DNA of 64,000 nt, taken from assembly GCF_022524345.1 (NCBI RefSeq), contig NZ_JAKWJU010000002.1, positions 186,001-250,000 of the forward strand, written 5' to 3'. Of this stretch, positions 1 through 8,632 are shown piece by piece. A program made the translations under genes and the position numbers. The notes beneath the pieces are model-generated. The model was not told the origin of the DNA, did not search any database, and saw only the letters and a list, made by a program, of their open reading frames with translations. Source of the stretch: Streptomyces marispadix (lineage in GTDB: Bacteria > Actinomycetota > Actinomycetes > Streptomycetales > Streptomycetaceae). How positions within the stretch are numbered: position 1 is the first letter of the stretch; every line of letters begins with the position of its first letter.

Positions 1-2008
1 GCTGCCGCGGCGTCGCCGAGGCGGCTCCGGGGCCGCGTGTGAGGGCGTCGAGCCGGGTGCCGGTCACGCCGGTGCCGGACGCCGGTTCCCGCTCCAGGCG
101 GTCCTCGTCCTGTCCTGAGGTCTCGGTGAGAATCCTGCCGGGGACGAGTACGACGGCCGTGGTGCCGCCGTACGGGGAGGGCTGGAGGGAGACGCGCACG
201 CCCTGGCGCTGGGCGAGCCGGGAGACCACGAACAGGCCGAGGCGGTCGGTGTCGGAGAGTTCGAACTCGGGGGTCTCCGCGAGCCGCAGGTTCGCCTCCA
301 GCAGCGCGTCGGCGGCCATGCCGAGTCCGCGGTCGTGGATCTCCAGGGTGTAGCCGTTCGCCACGCGTTCACCGAGTACCTGGACTGCGGTGTGCGGCGG
401 GGAGAACACGGTGGCGTTCTCCAGCAGTTCGGCGATGAGGTGTGTGAGGTCGGCGACGGAACCGCCGTCGACGGCGAGCCGCGGCAGGCGGCGCACCTCG
501 ATCCGCTCGTAGTCCTCGACCTCGGAGACGGCGGCCCGTACGACGTCCATGAGCTGCACGGGCTTGCGCCACTGGCGGGAGGGTGCCGCGCCGGAGAGGA
601 TGACCAGGCCCTCGGCGTGGCGCCGCATGCGGGTCGTGAGGTGGTCGAGGCGGAAGAGGTCGGCGAGTTCGTCGGAGTCCTCGGTGCGGCGCTCCATGTG
701 GTCCAGGAGGCTCAACTGCCGGTGCAGCAGCACCTGGTTGCGGCGGGCGAGGTTGACGAACACCTCGGAGACCCCGCGCCGCATGCCTGCCTGCTTGACG
801 GCGGCCTCGACGGCCGCGCGCTGAAGGGTGTTGACCGCCTGCCCGACCTGTCCGGCCTCGTCCTGCGGGTAGTCGAGCCTGGGCGCCTCGGTCTCGATGT
901 CGACGGTCTCGCCCGCCGCGAGACGGCGCATCACACTCGGCAGGCGTACGCCCGCTGCCTCCTGGGCCTCTCTGCGCAGCGTGCGCAGATCGCGCACGAG
1001 GCCGCGGCCGACGCGGAAGGAGATGACGATCGAGGCGATGACGGCGGCGGCTCCGAGCACCGCGGCGATACCGGCCTGGGTGAGCACCTTCGTGGCGTCG
1101 GGCTGCACGCGCTGCTCGTAGCGGTCGCGGGCCTCGAAGTTCATGCGCTCCAGGTCGGTGAGGACGGTGGAGGTGGCCGACTGCCAGCGCTCGGCGTTGA
1201 CGACGCCCTGGGTGCCGCGGCTGCCGGCGGCGATGATGGCGTCCTCGTAGCTGCGCAGCGTGCGGCCGTCGGTGCCGTTCCAGTACGAGTCGTAGAACTG
1301 CCGTTCCTCGGCGGGCAGTTCGGCGAGGGTCGTCTCGTAGGTGAGGTTGCGTTCGGCCACGCGGTCGGAGAACGCGCGCCGGTCGCCCTTGGTCATCTCC
1401 CCGGAGGCGAGTGCCGCCGCCATCAGCGCGTCCTCGCGGGCGAGATACTCGCGGGCGCGTACGAGACCGACGAGGGCGCGGCCCTGCTTGTCGAGGTCGA
1501 CGTCGTCGATGCCGCCGAGCGCGCTGAGGAACGTGTAGCAGGGGTCGATGAGTTCGTTGTACGCCTGGAAGGCGCCGCCGCGGGTGAGGGTGCTCTCCTC
1601 CGCCTTGCGGATCTTCTTCAGGCCCGCCAGCTTGTCCAGCATCACGTCGAGGCGCTGCTGTGTGCTGCCGGTGAGCTGCGAACGCAGCCCGGGGGTACGG
1701 GCGTTGGCGCGCAGCTTGGCTATCTGGGCGTCCGTGTCCCTCTGTTGCTTCTTGAGCTGGGACATCGCCTCGGACCCGCGGGGGTCGGCGAGGTAGACCA
1801 TGACCTGCCGGCGCTCACGCTGGAGGGCTTGCGCCGCGTCCTGCGCAGGGTCGCCCACCTTGTCGACGGTGCTGACCACGTCGAGCAGTTCGCGGGCCTC
1901 ACGGCCCGTCACATACGTGGCGAGGGCCCACAGGGACACCAGCGACAGCAGCGGCACCAGGAGCAGCGCCACGATCTTCCGGCGGATCGACCTACCGCGC
2001 AAGCGCAT
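1..2008 (-). CDS. NIT-domain sensor histidine kinase (3' end outside window)
   Basis: Membrane sensor kinase of the large Streptomyces family that opens conservon-type operons. The ATG follows an excellent GGGGAGG ribosome site. About 669 residues are visible and the frame is still open at the window edge. A first membrane segment lies at about residues 12-31. A long extracytoplasmic helical region follows and resembles the nitrate/nitrite-sensing NIT domain. A second membrane segment lies at about 309-328, then a HAMP-like linker. The H-box-like helix region contains LARRNQVLLHRQLSLLDHME. The ATPase N-box LLENATVFSPP is near residue 529 and a G-box (RGLGMA) near 563. In conservons the next genes encode roadblock and GTPase proteins, but those would lie beyond base 1 and cannot be checked. 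The ligand is unknown. Confidence 0.88.
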   Translation of the reverse strand, partial: MRLRGRSIRRKIVALLLVPLLSLVSLWALATYVTGREARELLDVVSTVDKVGDPAQDAAQALQRERRQVMVYLADPRGSEAMSQLKKQQRDTDAQIAKLRANARTPGLRSQLTGSTQQRLDVMLDKLAGLKKIRKAEESTLTRGGAFQAYNELIDPCYTFLSALGGIDDVDLDKQGRALVGLVRAREYLAREDALMAAALASGEMTKGDRRAFSDRVAERNLTYETTLAELPAEERQFYDSYWNGTDGRTLRSYEDAIIAAGSRGTQGVVNAERWQSATSTVLTDLERMNFEARDRYEQRVQPDATKVLTQAGIAAVLGAAAVIASIVISFRVGRGLVRDLRTLRREAQEAAGVRLPSVMRRLAAGETVDIETEAPRLDYPQDEAGQVGQAVNTLQRAAVEAAVKQAGMRRGVSEVFVNLARRNQVLLHRQLSLLDHMERRTEDSDELADLFRLDHLTTRMRRHAEGLVILSGAAPSRQWRKPVQLMDVVRAAVSEVEDYERIEVRRLPRLAVDGGSVADLTHLIAELLENATVFSPPHTAVQVLGERVANGYTLEIHDRGLGMAADALLEANLRLAETPEFELSDTDRLGLFVVSRLAQRQGVRVSLQPSPYGGTTAVVLVPGRILTETSGQDEDRLEREPASGTGVTGTRLDALTRGPGAASATPRQ

Positions 2009-2242
2009 GGCCTCCCCTAGTCAACCCCGTCCGCCCGGGGCGAGTTCCGACAGCAAACGGCGTGAGCCTACTACTGACGCAGTACCGAGTCGTAGATGTG
2101 TCCGAGCGGGAAACCGGACGTCCAGGGTGCCTCATCCTGAGATGTCCTCCGATGCCCTACACGCGTTCCTGAATTGTGGCGCAGGCCACGGACGTGGAAA
2201 CGTGTGACCTGTGGGGGAACGTGAGGGGGGAGTGAAAGGATC

Positions 2243-2554
2243 ATGTACACGAGGTCCAGACTGCCGGATCCCGTACGTTCGGCGGCAGTTCGGGCGTTGG
2301 TCATAGTCGCGGTGACGCTGGTTCAGTTGATGATCGCCGTGCTGTGCTCGCTGGCGCAGGTGTGGCTGGCCTTTCCCATGGTGATCTCCACGGTGGTCAG
2401 CACCGTGGTGGCGACGTGGGCCGTGCTGGACGTATGGGTGACCCGCCAGGTGTGGCGGCAGCGGCACGGGGTGCTGTCGGAGCCCAGCAGCGCGGCGCGC
2501 CAGCGGGCCATGGAGAAGGCCAGGAGGAGGGCGCGGCACGGCCCGGACCGGTGA
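2243..2554 (+). CDS. small two-helix membrane protein, function unknown
   Basis: A 103-residue protein with two adjacent hydrophobic segments (about residues 19-38 and 41-66) and a strongly basic tail ending RRRARHGPDR. The topology suggests an integral membrane protein with a cytoplasmic positive tail. The start is an ATG preceded by a purine-rich GGGGGGAGTG stretch. Codon use has strong G/C at third positions, which supports real coding. It is divergent from the sensor kinase, whose start lies 234 bases away, and convergent with the SMC-like gene. I do not recognise a named family. Confidence 0.68.
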   Translation: MYTRSRLPDPVRSAAVRALVIVAVTLVQLMIAVLCSLAQVWLAFPMVISTVVSTVVATWAVLDVWVTRQVWRQRHGVLSEPSSAARQRAMEKARRRARHGPDR

Positions 2555-2722
2555 CGGCGGAACACCACGGGCCTGGGACGGCGGGGACCGGCCAGGGCGC
2601 CTTCCGCGTGGGTCAACCGGCCGTGTACGGACGGGAGTTGCGGCGCGAGAGCCGGACAGCGGCGCCCCGGCCAGGCGACCCGGGCAGAGTGATCGGCTCC
2701 CGCCGCTTCCCTGCCGCCCGTA

Positions 2723-5700
2723 TCACGACTCCCCGCGCTGACCGTCCGCCTGAGCCGGTACGCGGGGCTCCTGCGCGTGCTGTTCGGGCCTGCGGAACAT
2801 CCGTGTCGCGGTGATCTCGCCGTGCACGGGCTCCTCTTCGGGGTCCTGCTGCGGCAGTCCGGGCCGCAGATGCTCCTCGACGCTGATGTACTTCAGCCCG
2901 GCCCGCAGGTCCGCGTCGTTGCGCAGCCGGATGACGAGGGGGAACTCCGCGAGCGCCGTCGTGTCGAACAGCCCGGTGGTGTACAGCAGTTGGACGCCGA
3001 GCGCATCGGCGACGGCCCGTTGCAGCTCCAGAAGATACGTGGCGTTGGCGCGGCCGATGGGATTGTCGAGGAAGAGCGTCCCGGCGTGCCGGTCCCTCTC
3101 ATGGCCGCGGTCGTTGCCGCGCAGCGCCGCCATCGTGCAGTAGAGGGCGATGGCCGCGGTGAGCAGCTGGCCGCCGGAGAAGACGTCGCCCATCTGACCG
3201 ACCGGCACCCGCTCGGCACGCAGCACCGCGTCCGGCTTGAGGATCTCCACGGACACCCCGCGCGGTTGCAGCGCGGCGTGAACTCCCCGCAGCAGCAAGG
3301 ACATTCCGTCCCTGCGCAGGTCGGAGTTCTTCGCCACGGCGGTACGGGTGGCCTCGTCGACGACCTCTCCGAGGCGTTCGCTGAGGACCGCCTGGTCGGG
3401 ATCGTCGAAGCGGATGCGCAGGAACTCCTGGCCCGACCACTCCCCCAGGCCCTCCGGGAGCCGCGAGAGGCGCTGCGCTGAACGCAGCGTCGCCAGTGCC
3501 GACTCCACCAGGCCCCGCAGGCGGTCGACGATGCTGTCGCGGTTGCGCTCCAACTGCTCCAGCTCGTCGGTGAGTACGCGAAGACGCGGCGCGAACGCCT
3601 CGGCCCAGGCGGCGGCGTGGTCGGGCAGCGCCGCGGCGGGCAGTTCGCGGATCTGCTGCCGTGCGGGGGTGCGTACCTGTTCGTAGCGGGAGGAGTTGGC
3701 GTGGCGTACGAGCACGTCGGACGCCTCACGCACGGCCTGCTCGGCGGAGGAGAGGTCGGCGGCGCAGCCGCGCAGCGAACGGCGGGCCTCGGCGGCGGCC
3801 TGCCGGGCGTCGGCGGTGCTCCCGGGGTAGGGCTCGGGGCTCTCGCCCGGCTCCTCGGCGGCGGGCTGCTGGGGGTCGCGCAGCAGATCACGCAGCAGCG
3901 CGGCGGTCTCGTCGAACGCCTCCGCGGACTCCTCGGCGGCGCGGTGTGCACGCAGCAGGGCGGCGTGCTCCGTACGGGCTTCCTCCAACTGGTCGCTGTG
4001 AGCGGCCAGTTCGGCATTGGCCGTACGCAGCAGCCGCTGGGCCTCCTCCGCGTCGGCGGGCTCCATGCCCTCGGGGAGGCTCGTATGGCGGTCGCCCTCG
4101 GGCGGGGCCAGCCGCTCCGCCTCGCCGCGCAGCCTGCCGAGCTGTTCACTGGCGGCGGCGGCACGGGACTCCAGCATCTGCACCCGGGACTCGGCGCGTG
4201 CTGCGGCGGCCTGGCGGGCGGGGCCGTCCGCGCCGTCGGGGCCGTCCAGCAACTGCGCCGCGCGGGTGCGGACCTTGTTGGTGAGCCGGTCGAGGGCGGC
4301 GCGGGCGGCGGACTCGTCGCTCTCGGCGTGTGCCTGCTCGGCGCGGAGGTCGGCGCCGACACCCACCTTCTCGTACAGCCGGGAGGCCGAGCGGTACGCC
4401 TCACGGAGGGCGGGCAGCGAGGTGCCCTCGGGCGGCGGCAGTGTCTCGTCGATGTCGTCGGGGACGCCTGCGATCTGGGCGCGTTCGGCACGCAGTGCCC
4501 GTGCGGTGCGATGGGCGTCGTCGGCGGCCCGCTGCGCGGAACGCCTGTCCTCGTCGGCCGAGCGTGCCCTGGTCAGACATGTCGCGGCGCGCTCCTCGGC
4601 CTCGGCCGTCTCCTCGGCCAGTGTGCGCAGCCGGGTCTGCCATCCGCTGCGTTCGCGCAGGCGTGAGGCCAGGCCGGCGAGGGCGTCGGCGGAGCGGCGG
4701 GCGCGCTGTGCCTGTTCCTGGCGTTCGTCGCGCACGCGGGCGGCGTCCGCCGCGGCGGCCTTCGCGTCGTCATGTGCCGTACGGGCCTGTGCGAGAAGGG
4801 CGCCGGCGGCTTCCGCGGCTTCGCGGGCGGACTCGGCCGCCGCCGCCAGTTCCGCGAGGCGTCCCGGTGGGCAGCCCGTACGCCACGAGGCGAGCCGCGC
4901 CGCGAGCGTGCGGTCGGCGGCGAGCCGGGCGGCGAGGGCGCGGATCTCCTCGTCGCGGGCGAGGGCGCGGGCACGCAGCTCACGGCGCTCCTCGTCGGCG
5001 GCCTGCTCGTCGTGCATGGCCGGATTCGGCGGTACGAGGAAGACGTCGTCACGACGGGCGTCGCCGCCGCGCGGTACGGGTGCGAGCAGGGCCGCGGCGG
5101 TGCCGACCGCCACGGCGGAGCGGGGCAGCAACGCGGCGCCCGCCAGGGCCTCTTGGGCACGCCGATGGCTGGCGGGGTCGGTGATGACGACGCCGTCCAC
5201 CAGCTCGGGGCGGGCGGCGAGCACGTCGGCGTGGTCGGCCGGGTCGACGGCCTGGGCGAGATAGCGCCAGCCGGGAAGGGCCGGAACGCCGTGCTCGCCG
5301 AGGAATTCGACGGTCGCCGTGACGTCGGGTGCGGGCGGCAGCAGGCCGCCGTCGCCGAGGGCGCCGAGCATCCGGGAGTCCTCGGCGGCTGCGGTACGCA
5401 GTTCGAAGAGGTGCCGTTCGCAGCCGGTGACCGCGTCGTCGAGCAGTTCGGCGAGGGAGTCGCCTGCGGCGTCCAACTCCTCGGCGGTGAGGGCGCCGTG
5501 GGCCGAGCCGCCGCCGGTGAGGGCGCCGTCGGTCCCGTGCCGCCGTGCCGTGCGGGGCGGCGGCACGGAAGGGGCGCCCGCTGCGGCGGGCGGGGCCTCC
5601 TCGCCCCGCTCGTTCTGGCGGCGAGCCTGTCGGGGCAGCCCGAGGAGTTCCGCGAGGCGTTCCTCGGTGCCCAGGTCCTGCGCCGTACGGACCTCGGCGT

Positions 5701-7480
5701 GGTGGGCGGCGGAGGCCGCCTCGGCGGCGTCCTCGGCGCGGGCGGCGGCGAGTTCGGCGCGGGACAGCTCCGAACTCGCCTCCTGTGCACGTTCGTTGGC
5801 GCGGCGTGCGACCTCGCGTGCCTCCTCCCAGGCAGCGGCGGCGGCACGTTCGGCGTCCCCGGCCGCGAGCGCGGCGGCGGCGGGATCGGTGTCGCCGCCG
5901 TCCTCGGGCGTCTCGATCCAGCCTGCTCTTACGGCCTCCGCGGTCTCCCGTTCGACCTCGGCGAGGCGCTGGCGCAGATGGCCGGTCTCGCTGCGGGCAC
6001 GCTGGGCGTCGGTGGCGGCCGCGGTCGCGCCCCGGTGCGCCTCCTCCGAGGCGGTCTGGAGGGTGGCCGAACGCTCCTCTTCCTCGGCGGCGGTGCGCTC
6101 TGCCTCCTCGGCGGCGGCGTGCAGGGCCCGTACGAGGTCGGCGGCCGCGGTGGCCCGTGCGGCGAGGGCGGGCGCCGCGTCCCGCTCGGCCTCACGGATG
6201 GCGTCGGAGAGACGCGCGGCACGGTCGGCCGCGGTGCGGTGGGCGAGCACCGTCTCGGCGGCCTGCCACGCCGAGTGCAGCGTACGGGCGTCGGTCAGTT
6301 CACGGCGCTGCGCGGAGGCGGCCTTCTCCGCTCCTTCCAGTGCCAACGAGGCGTGCCGGTAGGCGAGTTCGGCGGCGATCAGGGACGAGCGCTCGCGGGT
6401 GGTACCGGTCTGTGCGACGGCCTCCTCCGCGTCCGCGACCTGACCGGCGAGTTCCTCGCTGTGCCCGCGTTCGGCGCTGCCCCGGGCCGACAGCCGGCGT
6501 ACGAGCGCGCGGGCGCGCCCCTCGGCCGCGGTGTGGATGTCGCGGGCGCGACCGCGCTGCTGAGCGGCCTCGGCGATGCGGCGCAGCAGATCCAGGGAAC
6601 CGGCGGTGAAGTCGCGTTCCGCGGTGAGTTCGGCACGGCGGCCCAGTTTGTGTGCGAAGCCGTGGACGAGATCGGCGAGGCCGTCGGTGTCGCGGGTGTC
6701 GGTGACGGCGCGCAGCAGCAGATCCGTGAAGTCGGAGTCGTTCTTCACGGCGAAGAGACCCGCGGCTTCGCCCTCGTCTGCGTTCATCTCCCGCTGGTAG
6801 CGGAAGAGTTCGGGGTCGAGGCCGAGGCCGGTGAGGCGTTCCGTCCAGCGTTCGTGCACCTCCTCCCAGGCGACGTCGAGATTCGGGTACGCCTTTCCCG
6901 TCTCGGTCAGCACGTCGCGGAAGCCCTTCATGGTCCGGCGGCGGCCACGCGCGGACGAGGCGCCCTCGGACGAGGGCCGCAGCGCGGCGGACTCGGCGAC
7001 GGGAAGCGAGTCGAGGCTCATGCCGGGGCCCGGCCGGAAGGAGTACCACGCTTCGGCGAACTTCCGTGGGTCGCTGGAGACTTGGCGTCCGCGCCACTCG
7101 CTGACCTTGCCGACGACGACGGTCTCGCCCGTACGGGTGTGCTGCCACTCCAGGGCCACGTGACCGCAGTCGTCGGCGAGCAGGAACTTGCGCAGCACCC
7201 CCGAGCTGGCGCCGCCGAGGGTGTTGCGGTGGCCGGGCAGCATCACGGAGAAGATCAGCTTCAGCAGGACGGACTTGCCGCCGCCGTTCTCCAGGAACAG
7301 CACCCCGGCGGGAGCGGGTCGGCGCGGCGGCTCACGGGGCTCGTCCTCGAAGAAGTCGGCCTGGGCGGGTGCCGGGCTGGGCACCGGGCCACCTACTCCG
7401 CGCAGATCCAGAACGGTGTCGGCGTAGCGCGCACCGGCCGGGCCGATGGAGTAGAGACGGATCCGGGACAGCTCGTACAT
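2723..7480 (-). CDS. SMC-like (MukB/JetC-type) coiled-coil ATPase
   Basis: A 1585-residue P-loop ATPase with split ABC head halves and long Ala/Glu/Arg-rich coiled coils, the layout of SMC, MukB, MksB and Wadjet JetC proteins. The first strand IRLYSIGPAG leads to the Walker A VLFLENGGGKSVLL (GGGKS at residues 66-70). Two long coiled-coil arms flank a globular hinge-like region around residues 750-900. The C-terminal head carries the signature FSGGQ (about 1434-1438) and a Walker B LFLDNPIG (about 1469-1476). The residue after the Walker B Asp is Asn where SMC proteins have Glu, so ATP hydrolysis may differ. The ATG at 7480 begins the conserved head strand; the frame stays open further upstream but that stretch is low-complexity and overlaps the neighbouring gene. 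Two candidate partners lie upstream on the same strand. I cannot distinguish chromosome organisation from plasmid or phage defence. Confidence 0.85.
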   Translation of the reverse strand: MYELSRIRLYSIGPAGARYADTVLDLRGVGGPVPSPAPAQADFFEDEPREPPRRPAPAGVLFLENGGGKSVLLKLIFSVMLPGHRNTLGGASSGVLRKFLLADDCGHVALEWQHTRTGETVVVGKVSEWRGRQVSSDPRKFAEAWYSFRPGPGMSLDSLPVAESAALRPSSEGASSARGRRRTMKGFRDVLTETGKAYPNLDVAWEEVHERWTERLTGLGLDPELFRYQREMNADEGEAAGLFAVKNDSDFTDLLLRAVTDTRDTDGLADLVHGFAHKLGRRAELTAERDFTAGSLDLLRRIAEAAQQRGRARDIHTAAEGRARALVRRLSARGSAERGHSEELAGQVADAEEAVAQTGTTRERSSLIAAELAYRHASLALEGAEKAASAQRRELTDARTLHSAWQAAETVLAHRTAADRAARLSDAIREAERDAAPALAARATAAADLVRALHAAAEEAERTAAEEEERSATLQTASEEAHRGATAAATDAQRARSETGHLRQRLAEVERETAEAVRAGWIETPEDGGDTDPAAAALAAGDAERAAAAAWEEAREVARRANERAQEASSELSRAELAAARAEDAAEAASAAHHAEVRTAQDLGTEERLAELLGLPRQARRQNERGEEAPPAAAGAPSVPPPRTARRHGTDGALTGGGSAHGALTAEELDAAGDSLAELLDDAVTGCERHLFELRTAAAEDSRMLGALGDGGLLPPAPDVTATVEFLGEHGVPALPGWRYLAQAVDPADHADVLAARPELVDGVVITDPASHRRAQEALAGAALLPRSAVAVGTAAALLAPVPRGGDARRDDVFLVPPNPAMHDEQAADEERRELRARALARDEEIRALAARLAADRTLAARLASWRTGCPPGRLAELAAAAESAREAAEAAGALLAQARTAHDDAKAAAADAARVRDERQEQAQRARRSADALAGLASRLRERSGWQTRLRTLAEETAEAEERAATCLTRARSADEDRRSAQRAADDAHRTARALRAERAQIAGVPDDIDETLPPPEGTSLPALREAYRSASRLYEKVGVGADLRAEQAHAESDESAARAALDRLTNKVRTRAAQLLDGPDGADGPARQAAAARAESRVQMLESRAAAASEQLGRLRGEAERLAPPEGDRHTSLPEGMEPADAEEAQRLLRTANAELAAHSDQLEEARTEHAALLRAHRAAEESAEAFDETAALLRDLLRDPQQPAAEEPGESPEPYPGSTADARQAAAEARRSLRGCAADLSSAEQAVREASDVLVRHANSSRYEQVRTPARQQIRELPAAALPDHAAAWAEAFAPRLRVLTDELEQLERNRDSIVDRLRGLVESALATLRSAQRLSRLPEGLGEWSGQEFLRIRFDDPDQAVLSERLGEVVDEATRTAVAKNSDLRRDGMSLLLRGVHAALQPRGVSVEILKPDAVLRAERVPVGQMGDVFSGGQLLTAAIALYCTMAALRGNDRGHERDRHAGTLFLDNPIGRANATYLLELQRAVADALGVQLLYTTGLFDTTALAEFPLVIRLRNDADLRAGLKYISVEEHLRPGLPQQDPEEEPVHGEITATRMFRRPEQHAQEPRVPAQADGQRGES

Positions 7481-7545
7481 GGCGGCGGGGCTCTCGGTGG
7501 TCAGGGGTCGGTCGGGGCGGCCTGTGCTGTGGTCGGGGTGGTCGG

Positions 7546-8478
7546 TCAGGTGTGGAACGGGAGGCCCGCGTCGGCCGCGACCTCCAAGTCGTCGCCGTCC
7601 GTGGGCGGTACGAGCGTCGCCGTGCCGTCGCTGACGGGGACGACGCCCAGCTCGAGCAGCTCGGACATGGCCGCGCTGCCCGCCATGTCGCGGACCTGGA
7701 GCTGGTACCGGGCCGTGGTGCGGTAGGTGCCTCCGGCGTCGTCGCCCGTGCGCTGGAGGAACCCGGAGTCGACGAGGAAGGCGACGGCCTTGCCGATGAT
7801 GCCGGTCGTCGAACCGGCAAGCCTGCGGGCGTCCTTGGTGGCCCCGGTGGCGCTGCGCCGTGCGTAGACCCGCCAGGCGGCCTCCAGCCCTGGAGCGTCC
7901 GTGGCCGGGTCGGCGTTCTCCCCCGCCTCCTCGGCGCGCTCCGCCAGCCGCCTGCACGCCTGACGGACGAAGGAGTCCACTCCGTTGACCGTGATACGGC
8001 CGATGTAGGCGTCGTCGGCGAGGTCTTCGGGGCGGGGGAAGGCCATGGCGGCGACGGCCAGATGAGCCAGTCCGTGCAGGAAGCGGTCCGCGGAGTCGGC
8101 GTTGGCGCGGCGAGCGTAGTCGCCCATGCGGACGGCGAAGACGGAGTCCTCGTCCGCGGCGAGCGCCATTCCGGCGCGGGTGGAGACCTCCAGGACGACC
8201 AGGCCGAGGCCGGTGGCGACCGCGTCGGCGAGGCGGGCGAAGGCAGGCTCGTCGCGGTAGCGCCGCAGCAGGCCCGCGTATTCGGCGTCGCGGGCGGGGA
8301 GCAGCTTGGGATGCAGCCCGAAGGAGACCAGGCGTGCGGCGTCCGCGGTGTCGGCGGGAGTGACCGGCGACTGGGGCGCGCGGGAGGCGGAGGCATCGCC
8401 CTGCGCGGTCTCCTGAGCGGTCGGGGTCACGGAGCCCGTGGAGGGGAGGGCGGCGTCCTCGTCGGGGTGGTCGGTCAC
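7546..8478 (-). CDS. probable MukE/JetB-like subunit of the SMC complex
   Basis: A 310-residue protein starting with GTG behind an AGGAG motif about ten bases away; its stop lies 65 bases before the SMC-like start. The first 40 residues are acidic and disordered. The rest is helical, with a basic segment (RRSATGATKDARRLAG) and a short helix-turn-helix-like stretch GIIGKAVAFLVDSGFLQRTGD near residues 225-250. A beta-rich segment follows, resembling the winged-helix folds of MukE/MksE/JetB. The assignment rests on size, position between a larger partner gene and the SMC gene, and this winged-helix-like segment, not on a recognised signature. An independent conserved hypothetical is the alternative. 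Joint transcription with the SMC gene is likely given the short gap. Confidence 0.7.
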   Translation of the reverse strand: MTDHPDEDAALPSTGSVTPTAQETAQGDASASRAPQSPVTPADTADAARLVSFGLHPKLLPARDAEYAGLLRRYRDEPAFARLADAVATGLGLVVLEVSTRAGMALAADEDSVFAVRMGDYARRANADSADRFLHGLAHLAVAAMAFPRPEDLADDAYIGRITVNGVDSFVRQACRRLAERAEEAGENADPATDAPGLEAAWRVYARRSATGATKDARRLAGSTTGIIGKAVAFLVDSGFLQRTGDDAGGTYRTTARYQLQVRDMAGSAAMSELLELGVVPVSDGTATLVPPTDGDDLEVAADAGLPFHT

Positions 8479-8632
8479 TGGTGCGTCGCTCCTGCGCCTC
8501 GGGGCATCGTCGTGCCGGTGTCGGGGTGCCGGTCGTGGGGCCGGTCGTCGTGGTGCCGGTCGCCGTCGTCGTGCCGGTCATGGCCGTGGCCGGTCACCGT
8601 GGTGCCCGCCGTGGCCGTCGCCGTCCGGTGCC
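8479..8632. repeat. low-complexity spacer of GTC/GGT-like runs
   Basis: This gap between the two SMC-partner genes consists largely of degenerate repeats of GTCGTGGTGCCGGTCGCC-like sequence. On the minus strand it reads as runs of Thr and Gly, which explains why a frame stays open through it, but it does not look like a protein. I see no promoter in it. Confidence 0.5.

Noticed and set aside
335..2020. 561-residue open frame on the plus strand
   Set aside because: It is antisense to the sensor kinase, which has clear domains and an excellent ribosome site. The frame is open only because of high GC.
4772..7726. 984-residue open frame on the plus strand
   Set aside because: Antisense to the SMC-like ATPase; Gly/Ala/Arg composition without domain motifs.
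7481..8581. N-terminal extension of the SMC-like protein back to 8581
   Set aside because: It overlaps the 310-residue partner gene in another frame and encodes Thr/Arg-rich low complexity. The conserved head begins at the ATG at 7480.
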